A DNA stretch of 64,000 bases from Pyropia yezoensis (GCA_009829735.1 CM020618.1:31472894-31536893), one strand, 5' to 3'. Numbered from the stretch's first letter, positions 11,401-21,045 are shown. Numbers and translations: made by a program. The notes: a model not told the origin generated them from the letters alone.

Positions 11401-12876
11401 CCTTTAGTCAACCCCACCGACTGGCTGGACGAGGAGTGTGGCAATATGGCGAGGGAGGGCCTCCGCACGCTCGTGTATGCGCGGCGGGTGCTGGGTGAGG
11501 CAGACCTGGCGGGCCTGGCCGCCGACCTGGCCGCTGCTCGCCAGGCGGTTACCGCGGCCGACCGATCGGCGGCGGTTGCGACCGCGCAGCGGCGACTCGA
11601 GGTGGGCCTCACCGTTGTGGCGCTGACGGGCGTGGAGGACCGCCTCGCGCCAGGTGTGCGCGACGCGCTCGAGCGCCTCCGTCACGCGGGCGTCCGCACG
11701 TGGATGCTCACTGGCGACAAGGTCGAGACCGCCACGTGTGTGGCGGTGAGCGCACGCCTCATTGCGCGTGGCGCGGGGCTGTTTGCGCTGACGGGGCTGG
11801 CACCGGCGGATGGGTCGGCAGCCGCGGCTGCAGCCGCCGCCGACGATGCGGCGCGGGCGCTGGACTCGTTCCGCAGCCTCCGTGGCCGCTACGGCCTGGT
11901 CGTGGACGGCGACGCGCTGTCAGTGCTGCTCAGCGACCCGGCGCTGCGTGACACTTTCATCGCTGCCGCCGTCGACGCGCCCGCGGCGGTGGCGTGCCGG
12001 TGCTCGCCCGCCCAAAAGGCCGCCCTCGTTACCGCGCTTCAGGCGCACTCTGGGAAGCGGGTCGCCGCGATTGGCGACGGCGGCAACGACGTGGGGATGA
12101 TCACCGCGGCGGACGTGGGAATTGGCATCCCGGGCAAGGAGGGGCGACAGGCCGCCCTCGCTGCGGACGTGAGCGTCGCTCTTTTCCGCCACCTCCCGCG
12201 TCTGCTTCTGTGGCACGGCCGCAACGCGTACACCCGGTCGGCGCGGCTGGCGCAATTTGTTATCCACCGGGGGCTCATCATCAGCGTCATCCAGACTGTC
12301 TATTGTGCGCTCTTCTTCTACGCCGCCATCTCTGTTTACAATGGGTGGATCCTGGTTGGCTACGCGACCGTATTTACCTCCCTCCCCGTGTTTACTATTG
12401 TGCTGGACGAGGACGTTTCGTCGGCCGCGGCGCTCACCTACCCCGAGCTGTATCAGGAGCTCCAAAAGGGCCGCGCCCTCAACCTTCGTACCTTTTTGGT
12501 GTGGGTGGCCAAGAGCATCTACCAAGGCACCGCCATCATGGTGCTGTCTGTGTACGTGCTGTGGGACGATGAATTTTTTACCACCCGCCACTTGGCGGCC
12601 ATCTCCTTCACCGCTCTCGTCCTTACCGAGTGGCTGATGGTGGCCGTCGAGCTCCACGCCCTTCGCTGGTACACGGTCGTGGCGATTGCATCCAGTGTCG
12701 GTGCGTACGCCGCTGCCGTCGCGCTTCTGCCCGACAGCTTCGACGCGCCCATGATGCTCACGTGGGGCTTCCTTGGCCGCGTCGTGGTCGTCACCCTTGT
12801 GAGCTGCGTGCCCGTAACCGTCGGCAAGTGGCTGAAGCGGCGGTTCGCGCCGGCTGCCTACTCCAAGATTGCCTGA
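8494..12876 (+). CDS. NEO1: P4-type ATPase (phospholipid flippase), Neo1/ATP9 class
   Basis: A 1460-residue single-exon membrane ATPase predicted to move aminophospholipids to the cytosolic leaflet of Golgi/endosome membranes, as Neo1 and ATP9A/B do. Residues 1 to about 240 are Gly/Ala/Pro-rich and unlike other flippases. The conserved body begins near 286 (NTKYTPFSFLPRVLFEQF). Key motifs: DQLDGETDWKLR at 517 (actuator loop; the DW wording is typical of the ATP9 branch), PVSL at 675 (P4 membrane motif), DKTGTLT with the phosphorylated Asp727, TGDK at Asp1075 and GDGGNDVGMI with Asp1195/Asp1199. Membrane segments lie at about 300-350 and 640-690, with six more after 1260. Extra Gly/Ala/Asp loops enlarge the nucleotide domain. 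The start ATG at 8494 (ACACCATGACT) is the first in frame. Neo1-type flippases act without a Cdc50 subunit, and none is encoded nearby. Confidence 0.95.
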   Translation: MTAGRPTDDAAAAAADGGRPWRGGRLGGPSVPLALPPAASPADDGGGLPYFSASPGDLPTPPRRGGGEGAASPRGDFGGLAWGGARVSWAGGSGGGSSGGGGGGGGTPSTSPHPPWGGGSDDGDGGGSPWRTATRGGKGGGGGGGSAGGGGSQRYMRLGSGENGGGRGADSSWSLLGGGDGSLREGDTSEGGGGAGGGAERRGGRGWRAALARCRRVLWPAPTMLPLTQADDDREAEQREEEPVRVIPIGGASGAGARRTAAAATAAAAASALATAPPPAPSNAVRNTKYTPFSFLPRVLFEQFRLFYNAFFLGVALTQFIPALRVGFFWAYFGPLAFVLAISLAKEARDDAARARRDRAVNDAPYTRLRPPEVAGGATTAPNGGDGGWAARRVAGGGSPRGRPVAETVPSRDIRVGDVLVLAMDQRVPADCLLLRAEPREAAAATASSAAAPVGEGALLPAAAARVSGAVSHGTVDGAPVDEAGDARGGSGAAPTPATAAIDDEDDGANTLFIRTDQLDGETDWKLRRAAHTSQRLGSDAAVLAAGLLLHAEPPKRALDSFVGRLDAPSPGGDGPTPPPESLAVDNMLWANTVVASGRATVLVVYIGSDSRAVRNASAARSKVGQLDVEVNRVSKLLFLLLVSLSLMLTALRGRGGSPWLYAFRYFLLLSSIIPVSLRINLDMAKLVYAAMVEGDVELGAGTPDAAAVRASNCPEELGRVGFLLTDKTGTLTRNEMAFKKLHLGAVLFSDDALGDVREYLRAACALPEPCGMMDDGLFPPPPPPVDSFVGGLGIGAGLGPPLANFGGASSGSGARRSSWSGGDRRIEVRLRDAVLAIALAHNVTPVDAVDVGVGGESGGGGGDELVDSLPEARVELDTTPAPSPRRDFQAASPDEVALVRFAESVGVVLVARTSRSVVLSVCGAPPETWSLVAEFPFTSAAKRSAVVVRHVPTGETSLYVKGADVAVAPLVNPTDWLDEECGNMAREGLRTLVYARRVLGEADLAGLAADLAAARQAVTAADRSAAVATAQRRLEVGLTVVALTGVEDRLAPGVRDALERLRHAGVRTWMLTGDKVETATCVAVSARLIARGAGLFALTGLAPADGSAAAAAAAADDAARALDSFRSLRGRYGLVVDGDALSVLLSDPALRDTFIAAAVDAPAAVACRCSPAQKAALVTALQAHSGKRVAAIGDGGNDVGMITAADVGIGIPGKEGRQAALAADVSVALFRHLPRLLLWHGRNAYTRSARLAQFVIHRGLIISVIQTVYCALFFYAAISVYNGWILVGYATVFTSLPVFTIVLDEDVSSAAALTYPELYQELQKGRALNLRTFLVWVAKSIYQGTAIMVLSVYVLWDDEFFTTRHLAAISFTALVLTEWLMVAVELHALRWYTVVAIASSVGAYAAAVALLPDSFDAPMMLTWGFLGRVVVVTLVSCVPVTVGKWLKRRFAPAAYSKIA

Positions 12877-13814
12877 GCAGGCCGAGGGGGCGGGGGAGGG
12901 GCACCCGGCAAGTTCCCGCGTCCTGGCCATGCGTCGCGCCCTTGGCGGGGTGGCCTTCTGCCCCCTGCCCCTCCCCCACCTTCGCTCCCTCTCCGCCCCC
13001 CTATCTGCCCCTTTCTCTTTTTTGTCTTCTCTCTTTGACGCGGCATGGCCACACACGCCGTCCCTTGCGGGGTAGCTGGTGGCCCGTGGGCGTCACGGGC
13101 CACGCCCACGGGTGGCGGCGACCTCCGCCCGTTGCCGGGCCTGTGGCGACGCACAGCCACGTCGGCGACGCGGCGGCGCGGCTTTGCGCGGGCTGCAGGC
13201 GCCCTTCCCCTCCCCCACCCCCGCACCGGCGTGGGCGCTGTCACAACCGCGGTCAGTCTTGCGGGCCGCCGCCGCCGCGGGCGGGTGAGGGCGCGGGAGC
13301 AGGGGAGGTGACGATGGCAGGGGTGTAGGAGGCCCCCCCTCGGGGTGGGCGGCTGCCCCGTGCGCGCGCGGATCAGCGCCCTCCCCCCCCCATCCATCGC
13401 CACAGGGTGTGCGCGTGGGCGGTGGCGACCGCAAACCGCACGGGCGCCACTGGGCGGTTGAGTGGCAAGGGCGCGGGCACCCCCCCGTGGCCCTCTATGC
13501 TGTGGCCAAGGAGAAGTGGCAGGGCGGCACGTAGCCTGTCATTCCTTCAAGCGGGAGCGCTCCCGCGGTGGGCGCAGAGGCGAAGAATGACTGACATACA
13601 AGGCGGAAAGAGAGATAGAAAAGAGAAAGCGAGTGGGGCGACCCTCATAGGTCGTCCGCACCGGCTGAAAAGATACAAAGGGTGGATACAAACGGGAAAG
13701 AGACAGGGGGAGAAGGAAAAAAATAAAACGCAGACAGGGCGGGGGCTCCTCTCCCTCCACCGACCCTCCATCCCCCCCACGCCCCCCGACTTGCACCAGC
13801 CACCAGGCCCGACC
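12877..13814. other. Convergent 3' spacer between P4-ATPase and SPT2-like genes
   Basis: Both neighbours end here. The sequence just after the ATPase stop is C/T-rich; 13590-13740 is purine-rich on the plus strand, hence pyrimidine-rich in the SPT2-like transcript. No gene and no clear AATAAA for either gene was seen. Confidence 0.5.
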
Positions 13815-15401
13815 CTACGCGTAACCTAGTCGCCGCCGCTTCTCCTTCGCGTGCCGCTTCTCCCGCTCGTGCTCCCGCTTGTCCTCCCGTTCGGCAATGC
13901 GGCGGCTGCGCTCCTCCTCCGCTTCTTGGGCCTCGAAGCCGGTCAGCTCCTCGTCATCATCATCATCCACATCATCGCCGTCCAGCGGGTACTGGACGCG
14001 TGAGCGCCCGCGCTGCTGTGCCATCCACGCAGCAATAGCGCCCGGTCGGAAGCCCGGCTCCTCCTCCTCCTCGTCCGAGTAGCGCGACCGCCGCTTTCCA
14101 CGCGACCCAACATCGCGGCGATCGCCGCGATGACGGTCGCTGTCGCGGCCACCATCGCCGCGGCCGCGCGACTGCGGTCGTGGCCGCGCCGAAGACGACC
14201 CCCGCCGCCGCTGGTCATCAAAGTCGTCTTCTTCGTCGTCATCTTCCTCGTCCTCGTCCTCCTCCTCATCTTCTGAGTAGGCGTCCCGCCGGCGGGACCG
14301 CGGCGGCGCCTTGCGCTCTGGACGCCTGTCATCAATAAAGCCGTCTGGGGAGCGGGGCCGCTTGCGCGACGTTCGCGCAGACGCCGCGTCGGCTGCCCGC
14401 AGCGCGGCCAGCCGCTCCTCCAGTTGCGACTTGGCCTCGGTCACCCGTGACGGCGGCGGGGAAGCGGCGGGGAGCTTGCCCTTCCCCGAACCCCCACCCG
14501 CCACGCGGGGCCGGCCGCCGGGGCGACCAGCGCCGGCCGCCCCCCCCACGGAGCCAGCCACCCCGCCCATCGACCGACCCGCTATCGCTGGGCGGCCGCC
14601 GCGCGCTTCGGCGCCCCCGCCAGACGGGTGGTCGCCCTTGGCACCCGGCCGACCGGCCGCGCCTGGCCGGCCGGCCACTCCCCCCCCACCCCACGCCCCA
14701 CCAGCAGCGCCCTTCCCCCCTGCCGCGGCGGCGGCCCGTTGTACCTCACGCTCCTCGGCGCGCGCCGCCTCGGCGGCGCGCTTGCGCGACTCTTGGCGCC
14801 GCTTGTCCGCCTGGTAGGCCTGCGTGGCGGCCGACGCGGACTCGACATACCTCTTCTCCACGCCGATGCGAAAGGTGGGGAGGATGTCGCCAAAGTCGTT
14901 GGGCGCCCGCTTGGAGGGGGGGATGACCAGTGGGCGCGCCGCACGGGGGGGGGAGTGGTCGCCGGGCGCGGGTGGACGGTGGCGGCGGCCGCCGCTGCCG
15001 CCGCCACGGTCACGGTCACGGTCACGGTCACGGTCACGGTCGCGGTCGAGGTCGCGGTCACGGTCGCCAGGGGCGGACGATCGACGGGGCCCCGCAGCGG
15101 AGCCGCCGCCCCCCCCCCCTGATGACGAAGGACGGCGGGCGGCACCCGAAGCATAGCCATTGGTGGCCTTGCCCCCCTCAGCGGGCGCGGCCACCACCCG
15201 CCGTCGCCCAGCGGCCGACGAAGAGGACGATGGCCGCGACGCGGCTGCCGACGCCCGGGCCTCCGCTACGGACGTGGCTTTGGCTTTGGCAGAGGCGGCC
15301 GCCGACGCAGCCGCCGCCCGGCTGCGGGCCGCGGCCGCCTGCGACGCCGCGACCGCCCGCTTGGACTGCAGGCGCTGCAGCAAGCGGGTGGCTAAGTCCA
15401 T
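13815..15401 (-). CDS. SPT2: SPT2-like chromatin protein (histone H3-H4 chaperone)
   Basis: A 528-residue highly charged protein. Its C-terminus has an acidic run (DGDDVDDDDDEELTGFE) followed by a Glu/Arg-rich helix (EEERSRRIAEREDKREHER) and a basic end. This is the arrangement of the SPT2 domain, which binds H3-H4 and helps keep histones on transcribed DNA. A second acidic block (EDEEEDEDEEDDDEEDDF) lies at about residues 375-395. The N-terminal half is Ala/Ser/Gly-rich with an Arg-Asp dipeptide repeat and a Lys/Arg-rich coiled-coil-like segment (about 200-230). The ATG at 15401 is the first in frame and is followed at once by a helical, non-low-complexity stretch (MDLATRLLQRLQSKR). Low-complexity composition limits certainty; another acidic nuclear protein is possible. 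It is divergent from the pyridoxal kinase gene. Confidence 0.6.
   Translation of the reverse strand: MDLATRLLQRLQSKRAVAASQAAAARSRAAAASAAASAKAKATSVAEARASAAASRPSSSSSAAGRRRVVAAPAEGGKATNGYASGAARRPSSSGGGGGGSAAGPRRSSAPGDRDRDLDRDRDRDRDRDRDRGGGSGGRRHRPPAPGDHSPPRAARPLVIPPSKRAPNDFGDILPTFRIGVEKRYVESASAATQAYQADKRRQESRKRAAEAARAEEREVQRAAAAAGGKGAAGGAWGGGGVAGRPGAAGRPGAKGDHPSGGGAEARGGRPAIAGRSMGGVAGSVGGAAGAGRPGGRPRVAGGGSGKGKLPAASPPPSRVTEAKSQLEERLAALRAADAASARTSRKRPRSPDGFIDDRRPERKAPPRSRRRDAYSEDEEEDEDEEDDDEEDDFDDQRRRGSSSARPRPQSRGRGDGGRDSDRHRGDRRDVGSRGKRRSRYSDEEEEEPGFRPGAIAAWMAQQRGRSRVQYPLDGDDVDDDDDEELTGFEAQEAEEERSRRIAEREDKREHEREKRHAKEKRRRLGYA
15006..15065 (+). repeat. Hexanucleotide microsatellite CGGTCA inside the SPT2-like gene
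   Basis: About ten near-perfect copies of CGGTCA/CGGTCG. On the coding (minus) strand they translate to alternating Arg-Asp. Six-base units keep the frame, so length changes would vary the RD tract without breaking the gene. Confidence 0.85.
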
Positions 15402-16464
15402 CGCGCCGGCGGTGGGGGGGGTACCATGAACGCTCCCCCGACGGGCGGTGGTGGCAGAAAGGCCGCGTCAAAGAGGCGCGGTAGCGTGTCGATGAGCGCG
15501 GCCACAGCAACACAGCCGGCGGCCGGCGGAGAGGCGGCTCCCACGGGAAGGCGCGTCTCGTGAAAAAACGCACAACAAAACGAAGAGAAGCGGGGAAACG
15601 ACAGAATGAAGCAAGAGAGACGAGAAGCAAATACAACGAGACAAGCGACCAAATAAGAAAGACGCACGCAGAAAGAAAGGAAGAGAGGGAAAGACGGAGA
15701 AGAGGGAGGGAGGGCGGAAAGGAGCGAGGGAGAGAGGAAGGGGGGCAGGAAGGGAGGGAGAGTGCGGGGGCTCTCCCGACAGCCGGACGCCGCACCTCGA
15801 GGGGCGACGGCGGCGCGTCGTTGACACCGCCAGAGCCAACGCCGCAGTGGACCGCGGCGGCGGTGACGGGGGGATATCCGCAGGCACTGGCGGCGACGAC
15901 GTCCCCCTTCCCACCCACGACGACGCGCCGCCCGCACGCCCGCAGCCGTGACAGGGGTGTGTGAGGGGGGTGGCCGCCAGCGACCTTGCCTGCGTGCCCG
16001 GTCACGGACGGGCGCCTCGGCGTGTGTGCGGGGAGGGGCGAATGAAGGGGGCTGCGACAGCACTGTGGGGTGCGGCGGGGGGCCACGTCAGCTCTTTTGG
16101 GGTGCAGTGTGAGGTGGCGGCAGTCATGATGTTCTGTAAGGCTCGGCAGGGGGGTGTCTTTTTGCACCAGTTTTGCGCCATTAACCGTTTTTTGTCTAGG
16201 GGTGCTACTCTTGCCGGGTTGCCTTCGGACGCGCGCCTTCCCCACCGATACCGCGACCGGCAGCTGCAGGTGCTCGGCCGGCGACCGCTGCCGTCTGTGG
16301 TGGTGTGTGGCGCTCGCTCCCAGCGGCGGCGGTTTCTCTTCATTGTCGACGGCTTCTTGGCGGCGGCGTTTCCCCCTGGGCAGCAGTCCTTCGATTCTCA
16401 TCCTCTCTGGTTGTCTACCCTTCCCCTCTGTGCCCTCCCCTCCGCCCCCCCACTGCTGGCCGCC
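15402..16464. promoter_or_regulatory. Shared upstream region of divergent SPT2-like and pyridoxal kinase genes
   Basis: About 1.06 kb separates the two start codons. The part nearest the SPT2-like gene (15560-15775) is strongly purine-rich on the plus strand (A/G with few C/T), so its leader or promoter strand is C/T-rich. The part nearest the kinase (16130-16465) is T/C-rich with normal base mix. No TATA box recognised. An in-frame ATG at 16042 leaves open a longer kinase N-terminus. Confidence 0.5.
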
Positions 16465-17643
16465 ATGCCTCCCTCCCCCCCCTCCCCCGCCCTCCCTCCC
16501 TCCCTCGCCAGCGCGCCCTTTACGGCGGCATCGTTTCCTGCCGGCCCCCCCCCCCCCCCCCATCTCCCCCGCGGCCGCGTCCTGTCTATCCAGTCTCACG
16601 TGGTGTCGGGCACCGTCGGCCAGCGCGCAACCGTCCTCCCCCTGCAGGTGCTGGGGTTTGAGGTGGACGCCATCAACAGCGTGCAGTTCTCCAACCACAC
16701 GGGCTACCCCGCCGGCTTTCGGGGACAGGTCCTGTCGGGCCCCGCGCTGGCCGACCTCACCGACGGCCTCGACGCGAACGGGCTGCTGGCGGGGGTCACC
16801 CACCTGCTGACGGGCTACACTGGCTCCGCCTCGTTCCTGCGGGGGGTGGTGGACACGCGGCGGCGGCTGGCGGCCGCCTCCCCTGGCCTGGTCTACGTGT
16901 GCGACCCCGTGCTGGGCGACGGTGGACGGCTGTACGTGCCAGAGGAGCTAGTGGCCATTTACCGGGAGGAGGTGCTGCCGCTGGCGTCAGTGGCCACCCC
17001 CAATGCATACGAGCTGGGGCTGCTCGCAGGGGTGGAGGGAGATGTGGCGGATGAGGACGGCGCCTTTGCCGCTTGCGATGTCCTCCACGACACAACAGGT
17101 GTGGAGACGATTGTGGTGACGAGCCTCAACCCGCCGCTGCCACCGCCGCTACCAGACCGGGACGCCGCGCCGGTCTACGACGCCGGTAATGGAGGGGCGG
17201 CCGGCCCGACGGCCGACGCTGAAGCCGACGCGGGAGTCGTGACGATGCTCGTGTCCACTGCCCATGGCCGCCACCGTTGGGCGGTGGACGCCCCCCGGCT
17301 GCCGGGCGCCTACACGGGCGCCGGCGACATGGCGGCGGCGCTGGTGCTGGCGTGGGCCACCATCGCCGCCGAGGCGAGCGACGCGGCGCCGCTGGCCACC
17401 GCCGCCGCTCGAGCCATGGCCACCGTCGCAGCTGTGCTGCGGCGGACGTGCGACCGAGCGGCGGCGGCGGCAGCGACGGGGGCTGCAGCCAAGCGGACGA
17501 CCGCTGCGGCCACCGCGGAGCTACCTCGGCCACCCCCAGAGCTGCAGCTCGTTGCCAGCCTGGGCGACGTTGTGTGCCCACCGACGGGGATAGTCGTGAT
17601 GCGGGAGGTGGCGGGCAGGGGGGGCACAGACGGGCCGCGATAA
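16465..17643 (+). CDS. pdxK: Pyridoxal kinase
   Basis: A 392-residue ribokinase-fold enzyme that phosphorylates pyridoxal, pyridoxine and pyridoxamine with ATP in vitamin B6 salvage. The N-terminus after a Pro-rich leader reads VLSIQSHVVSGTVGQ (residues 39-53), then LGFEVDAINSVQFSNHTGY, both hallmark stretches of the family. Also seen are THLLTGYTGSASF, VYVCDPVLGDGGRLYVP (metal/phosphate site) and TPNAYELGLLAG. The nucleotide/catalytic motif is TGAGD with catalytic Asp288, where most pyridoxal kinases have TGTGD. ELQLVASLGDVVCPP near the end matches the usual C-terminus. Insertions rich in Pro and Asp (about 218-255) and Ala (about 330-360) lengthen it beyond the usual 300-odd residues. The ATG at 16465 (GCCGCCATGC) is preferred; the frame is open further upstream, so a longer leader is possible. 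Confidence 0.93.
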   Translation: MPPSPPSPALPPSLASAPFTAASFPAGPPPPPHLPRGRVLSIQSHVVSGTVGQRATVLPLQVLGFEVDAINSVQFSNHTGYPAGFRGQVLSGPALADLTDGLDANGLLAGVTHLLTGYTGSASFLRGVVDTRRRLAAASPGLVYVCDPVLGDGGRLYVPEELVAIYREEVLPLASVATPNAYELGLLAGVEGDVADEDGAFAACDVLHDTTGVETIVVTSLNPPLPPPLPDRDAAPVYDAGNGGAAGPTADAEADAGVVTMLVSTAHGRHRWAVDAPRLPGAYTGAGDMAAALVLAWATIAAEASDAAPLATAAARAMATVAAVLRRTCDRAAAAAATGAAAKRTTAAATAELPRPPPELQLVASLGDVVCPPTGIVVMREVAGRGGTDGPR

Positions 17644-17926
17644 ACTCGGCTTCTCAGTACATGCTGCACAGGACCTCGGTAGAGGGGCTGGGGAAGCTGG
17701 GGGGGGGGGGCGTCAAAACTCCTGCGCCCCTTTTTGTACCTTGATACGTGACACGTGCCGTCAATGAAAGTTGGGCTTTTAAATCAAACATGAATGTCAT
17801 GGAACAGAAGTTCAACCACTAATTGTGCGCCATTTCAGATTGGTAGATAAAGTTGTCTTCCAGGATCAAAACAATCGGGTCGGTCATAGTGCCAAGCCTT
17901 CTCTTTGACTATTTACCTCGGCACGG
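17644..17926. other. 3' flank of the pyridoxal kinase gene
   Basis: Less GC-rich sequence with no ORF of interest. A G-run (17700-17710) is followed by an AT-richer stretch; no AATAAA seen. Confidence 0.4.
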
Positions 17927-17927
17927 G

Positions 17928-18040
17928 GGTCACGATCCTGGGACGGAAGGGCACGACTACGAAGGATGCGCAACACCAAAATGACGACTGTCCATAGATA
18001 GATAGATAGTCGTGCCCTTCCGCCCCGGGACGGTGACCCT
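17928..18040. repeat. Imperfect inverted repeat (long hairpin)
   Basis: The arm at 17928-17960 (GGGTCACGATCCTGGGACGG then AAGGGCACGACTA) is repeated in reverse complement at about 18007-18040 with four mismatches over 33 bases. The 46-base loop contains a GATA tetranucleotide run (17994-18008). It could be a foldback element remnant or a structured RNA; it has no coding content. Confidence 0.7.
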
Positions 18041-18049
18041 CATACCAAG

Positions 18050-20188
18050 CGAAAAGGGTCAGCCCAACCCTTAATGCTTTGCAATTGCCACTTCGCTGGA
18101 TGCCGTTCGCTGCTTGGAGAATACGCCAACCACCCGTCTCGTGTGGTATCCAGCAGTACCTCCAAGTGGCGAAGAAGATTGGCGTGGGGGTTTGAACGTA
18201 TGTACATACATACTAACCCCTCCTCGCTGCCCCCTCGAGACCGAGTCCACTCTTCTGGTCTCATTGGCAATTGATGCGGTGCCGGTCACGTGACGCGTGC
18301 AAAACAGCATGGTCTCCACGAGTGGATCGTCCACGTCACAAGAAGTGACACTACATTCATGGCTCGTCAGGCTTGACGATGCTGGACTATCAGGATCATA
18401 TGAAATCTATTTATTCGTCCGGATGTGTCCATTGGTCTGAAGGCGGGTCAGTCCCAACAGAGACTCCCGGCTGTTCCATCAGGTGGTGTGCCAGCGTTTT
18501 GAGAATGGGTGGCAAGAACCCTCAGATGGGTCCCATGACCCAGGGAAAAAAACGGTGACGGCAATCAACTTGTATGCTCAGAGGGGGAAAATAAATAATT
18601 AGCGCTCGTAAACGCGGTGCTTAGAGAGGTATCAGCGGACTCCGCGCCGAGACACGATCCTGCCGCCACGAGTCTGAGGGGATGCCGACTGGGCGCCACG
18701 GGCCAGCAGGACTGCTCGGCCTTGCTGATCTACTTGGTTCGCCGTATCGCCCCCGCGCTTGCTCGCTGCGCTCCACGGCATCGCGCTATTCTACTTGGGC
18801 CTGGGTTGCCCACCTCTGGCGATCCACGGGTTTGCCTCCTCTCCTGCAGTTCCCCGCCCAGACCACCGCCGCGCTGGCATCGTGGTGAGTGCGTCTCCCA
18901 GTAAACTTCAGTATTGGTCCATCTCTGCTCAGCATCAGTGGTTGCGATGCGCTTGCCCCACCTCTCACGCTCTGAGGTTCTTACGTATGGCGAATATACC
19001 AGCGCCAGCAAATGTCCATGCTATCGATTACGTACATGAAATGGTGCCTACTTCGCGAGAAAAAGAGTGTGCAGGGTGGTTTGTACAGCGTCATTGTTCA
19101 TAGCGAAGGAGTAAAGAGATGTGAAGCGTCGTATCGGGTTCGGCTCAGCAGAATTCTTACGTCCGCAGTTTGTTCTCCCCGACGCTTCTTTCTATCACAG
19201 CAGCCCTGCCAGCAGTACCCGATGCTCCCAGCGGCGTCTCTCAGCCACGTGCTGCTACGCCAACGCCCTCTACTGCGACGCTGATGAGTGCACTACTTTG
19301 CTTACGGGTCGGGGTCGCATTAGGGGATCTGTGCGGCTGCTCTCTCGCTACTTATTACTCAGGACTTTCGACAATCAGCTGTACATTTTTATGGCTGAAC
19401 GAGCTGTTCAGTCGAGCCGACCGCGAGTTTCATTTGATATGTAGTTCGGTGAGCGCGCCATTGAATTTCGTAAGTGACCGCCGCCGGTCCGAAACATGGT
19501 TGAGGTCGCTTTGTCGCGTACTCTTGCGCGCGTGGCACGCCACTGTTGACGGCGTTGCGAGGGCGATCTCCTCGCCCGCATATTCTTCTGATGCCTCCTC
19601 ATGATCCGTCGAGTAGTAGCTACATCTTCACTTGACAGTGGTGAAAGCGGTTGCGTCCCATTAGCTACGCCTGTGGAGCACTTTGTACGCCAGCACCACA
19701 CATCCTTGCACCTCCCGCCCTAGCCCGCCCACCCCCCGCGCCATCGCTCTCTCCTCCATCTCGGGATGACTCCGCCTGGGAGCCCGTTGGGTTTGGGAAG
19801 CGGTGAAAGCTGTACCGACCAGCAAGCCAATCAGCGGCGACCAATACGCTGGTTCGTGCCCTCGCCCAGCGGGTTGCAGCGAAGCGTTCACCGGCGGCCC
19901 GCGCATAAAGCTGCGGGAGACGACGGTGGGCGACATGGGGCCGGCCAGGCCGCGAGCGCATCTGCCAAGGCCGCGCCCGCCCGTCCTCCCCTTCCTGGGT
20001 TGCCAAAAGAGATGGCGCCAGGGTCCGCGTTGATCGGCAGAGCGCCGTAACTAGAGGAGGGGGGGTGAGGGGCGTGGGAGGGGGCAAGTGGGCTGCATAC
20101 CTGTCAATGGGCGAGTGACCTATCCAGTGAGGCGGGGGGGGGGCAAGGCCGTCTCGATCGCTCCCTCCTCTCCTCTCCCTCCTAGTCA
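18050..20188. other. Gene-poor spacer
   Basis: Mixed-composition sequence. Open frames of up to 174 codons exist (for example 19170-19604 plus, 19665-20189 minus), but none starts at a well-placed ATG with recognisable domains. Nothing else was recognised. Confidence 0.4.
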
Positions 20189-20189
20189 C

Positions 20190-20315
20190 TACAGTACTGT
20201 GCGTCCCGTAAAAAGTGGACTTGCACAGGTCGTGCAGTGTGGGTTTGATTGGTCCAGTGGCCGATATTTGACATGATCAGGACACGAGCACGTCCACTTT
20301 TTACGGGACGCACTA
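20190..20315. mobile_element. MITE-like element with perfect 22-bp inverted repeats
   Basis: GTGCGTCCCGTAAAAAGTGG at 20199-20218 (plus AC) is repeated exactly in reverse complement at 20292-20313. The left side reads TA then CAGTACTGTGCG, a CAGT start after TA as in Tc1/mariner elements. The right side ends at CAC followed by TATA. The 70-base interior has no ORF, so it would be a non-autonomous element of about 120 bp. The ends differ from those of the Tc1 element at 6136-7477, so another transposase would have moved it. Confidence 0.65.
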
Positions 20316-21045
20316 TACATAACGGTTATGTTGTTGCCCATCACTGGGGCTAGAGGTCCCGCACAACGACCAGCCGGCCAGGGCTCGAGCCTCGTGGGCC
20401 AGTGGGGCAAACGCTTGCTGACCAGCCCGGCCGGGTGCTTGCTCCTCTCCCTCCCCCCGGTTCCCCCCCCCCCCGGTTGCTCGCGCCTCGCACCCCCCAC
20501 CAACGCCCCCCCCAGCGGGGCAGTGGACAAAGGCTTGAACACAGTTCAGGTCGGCTGCCCGCCTGGTGCCACGGCGCCGGGCGGCTGGGCGCCCAGTGCG
20601 ACGGGCGGGAGCGCCGCTGTCCGTCGAGCCACCCGCCCGCCCGCCCGCCCGCCCGCCGCTGGAGACGTGCCAGAGCACCGCGCGCCCGGACAGCCCTGGT
20701 GCCTGGCCGGCAAGCAGCGCGATGGCGGCGACGCCAGCCGCCCCTCCTCCCCCTCCCGCCGCTGTCATTGCCAGCGTGCCCGGTTGCGCCGCCGCCGCGT
20801 TCCCCGTCTTTGGCGGCCGCAGCCGCAGCTGTGTCTCACGGGCGCCGCGTAGGTTCGCAGGACCGAGTGCTGCCCCCGCCGCGGCTCTTGTCTGTTGACC
20901 CAGGGGGGAGGGTCGGGGGGGGGGGGGGGGGGGGAAACGCAGGCCGCCTCTCTCTTCCCCCCCCTTCCGCCTCCCCAGTATCTACAGTGCACTGCTTTTT
21001 ATGGTGGCGGTCACCGGCCCCCCCCCTCCTCTCCCCGCGCGCGGC

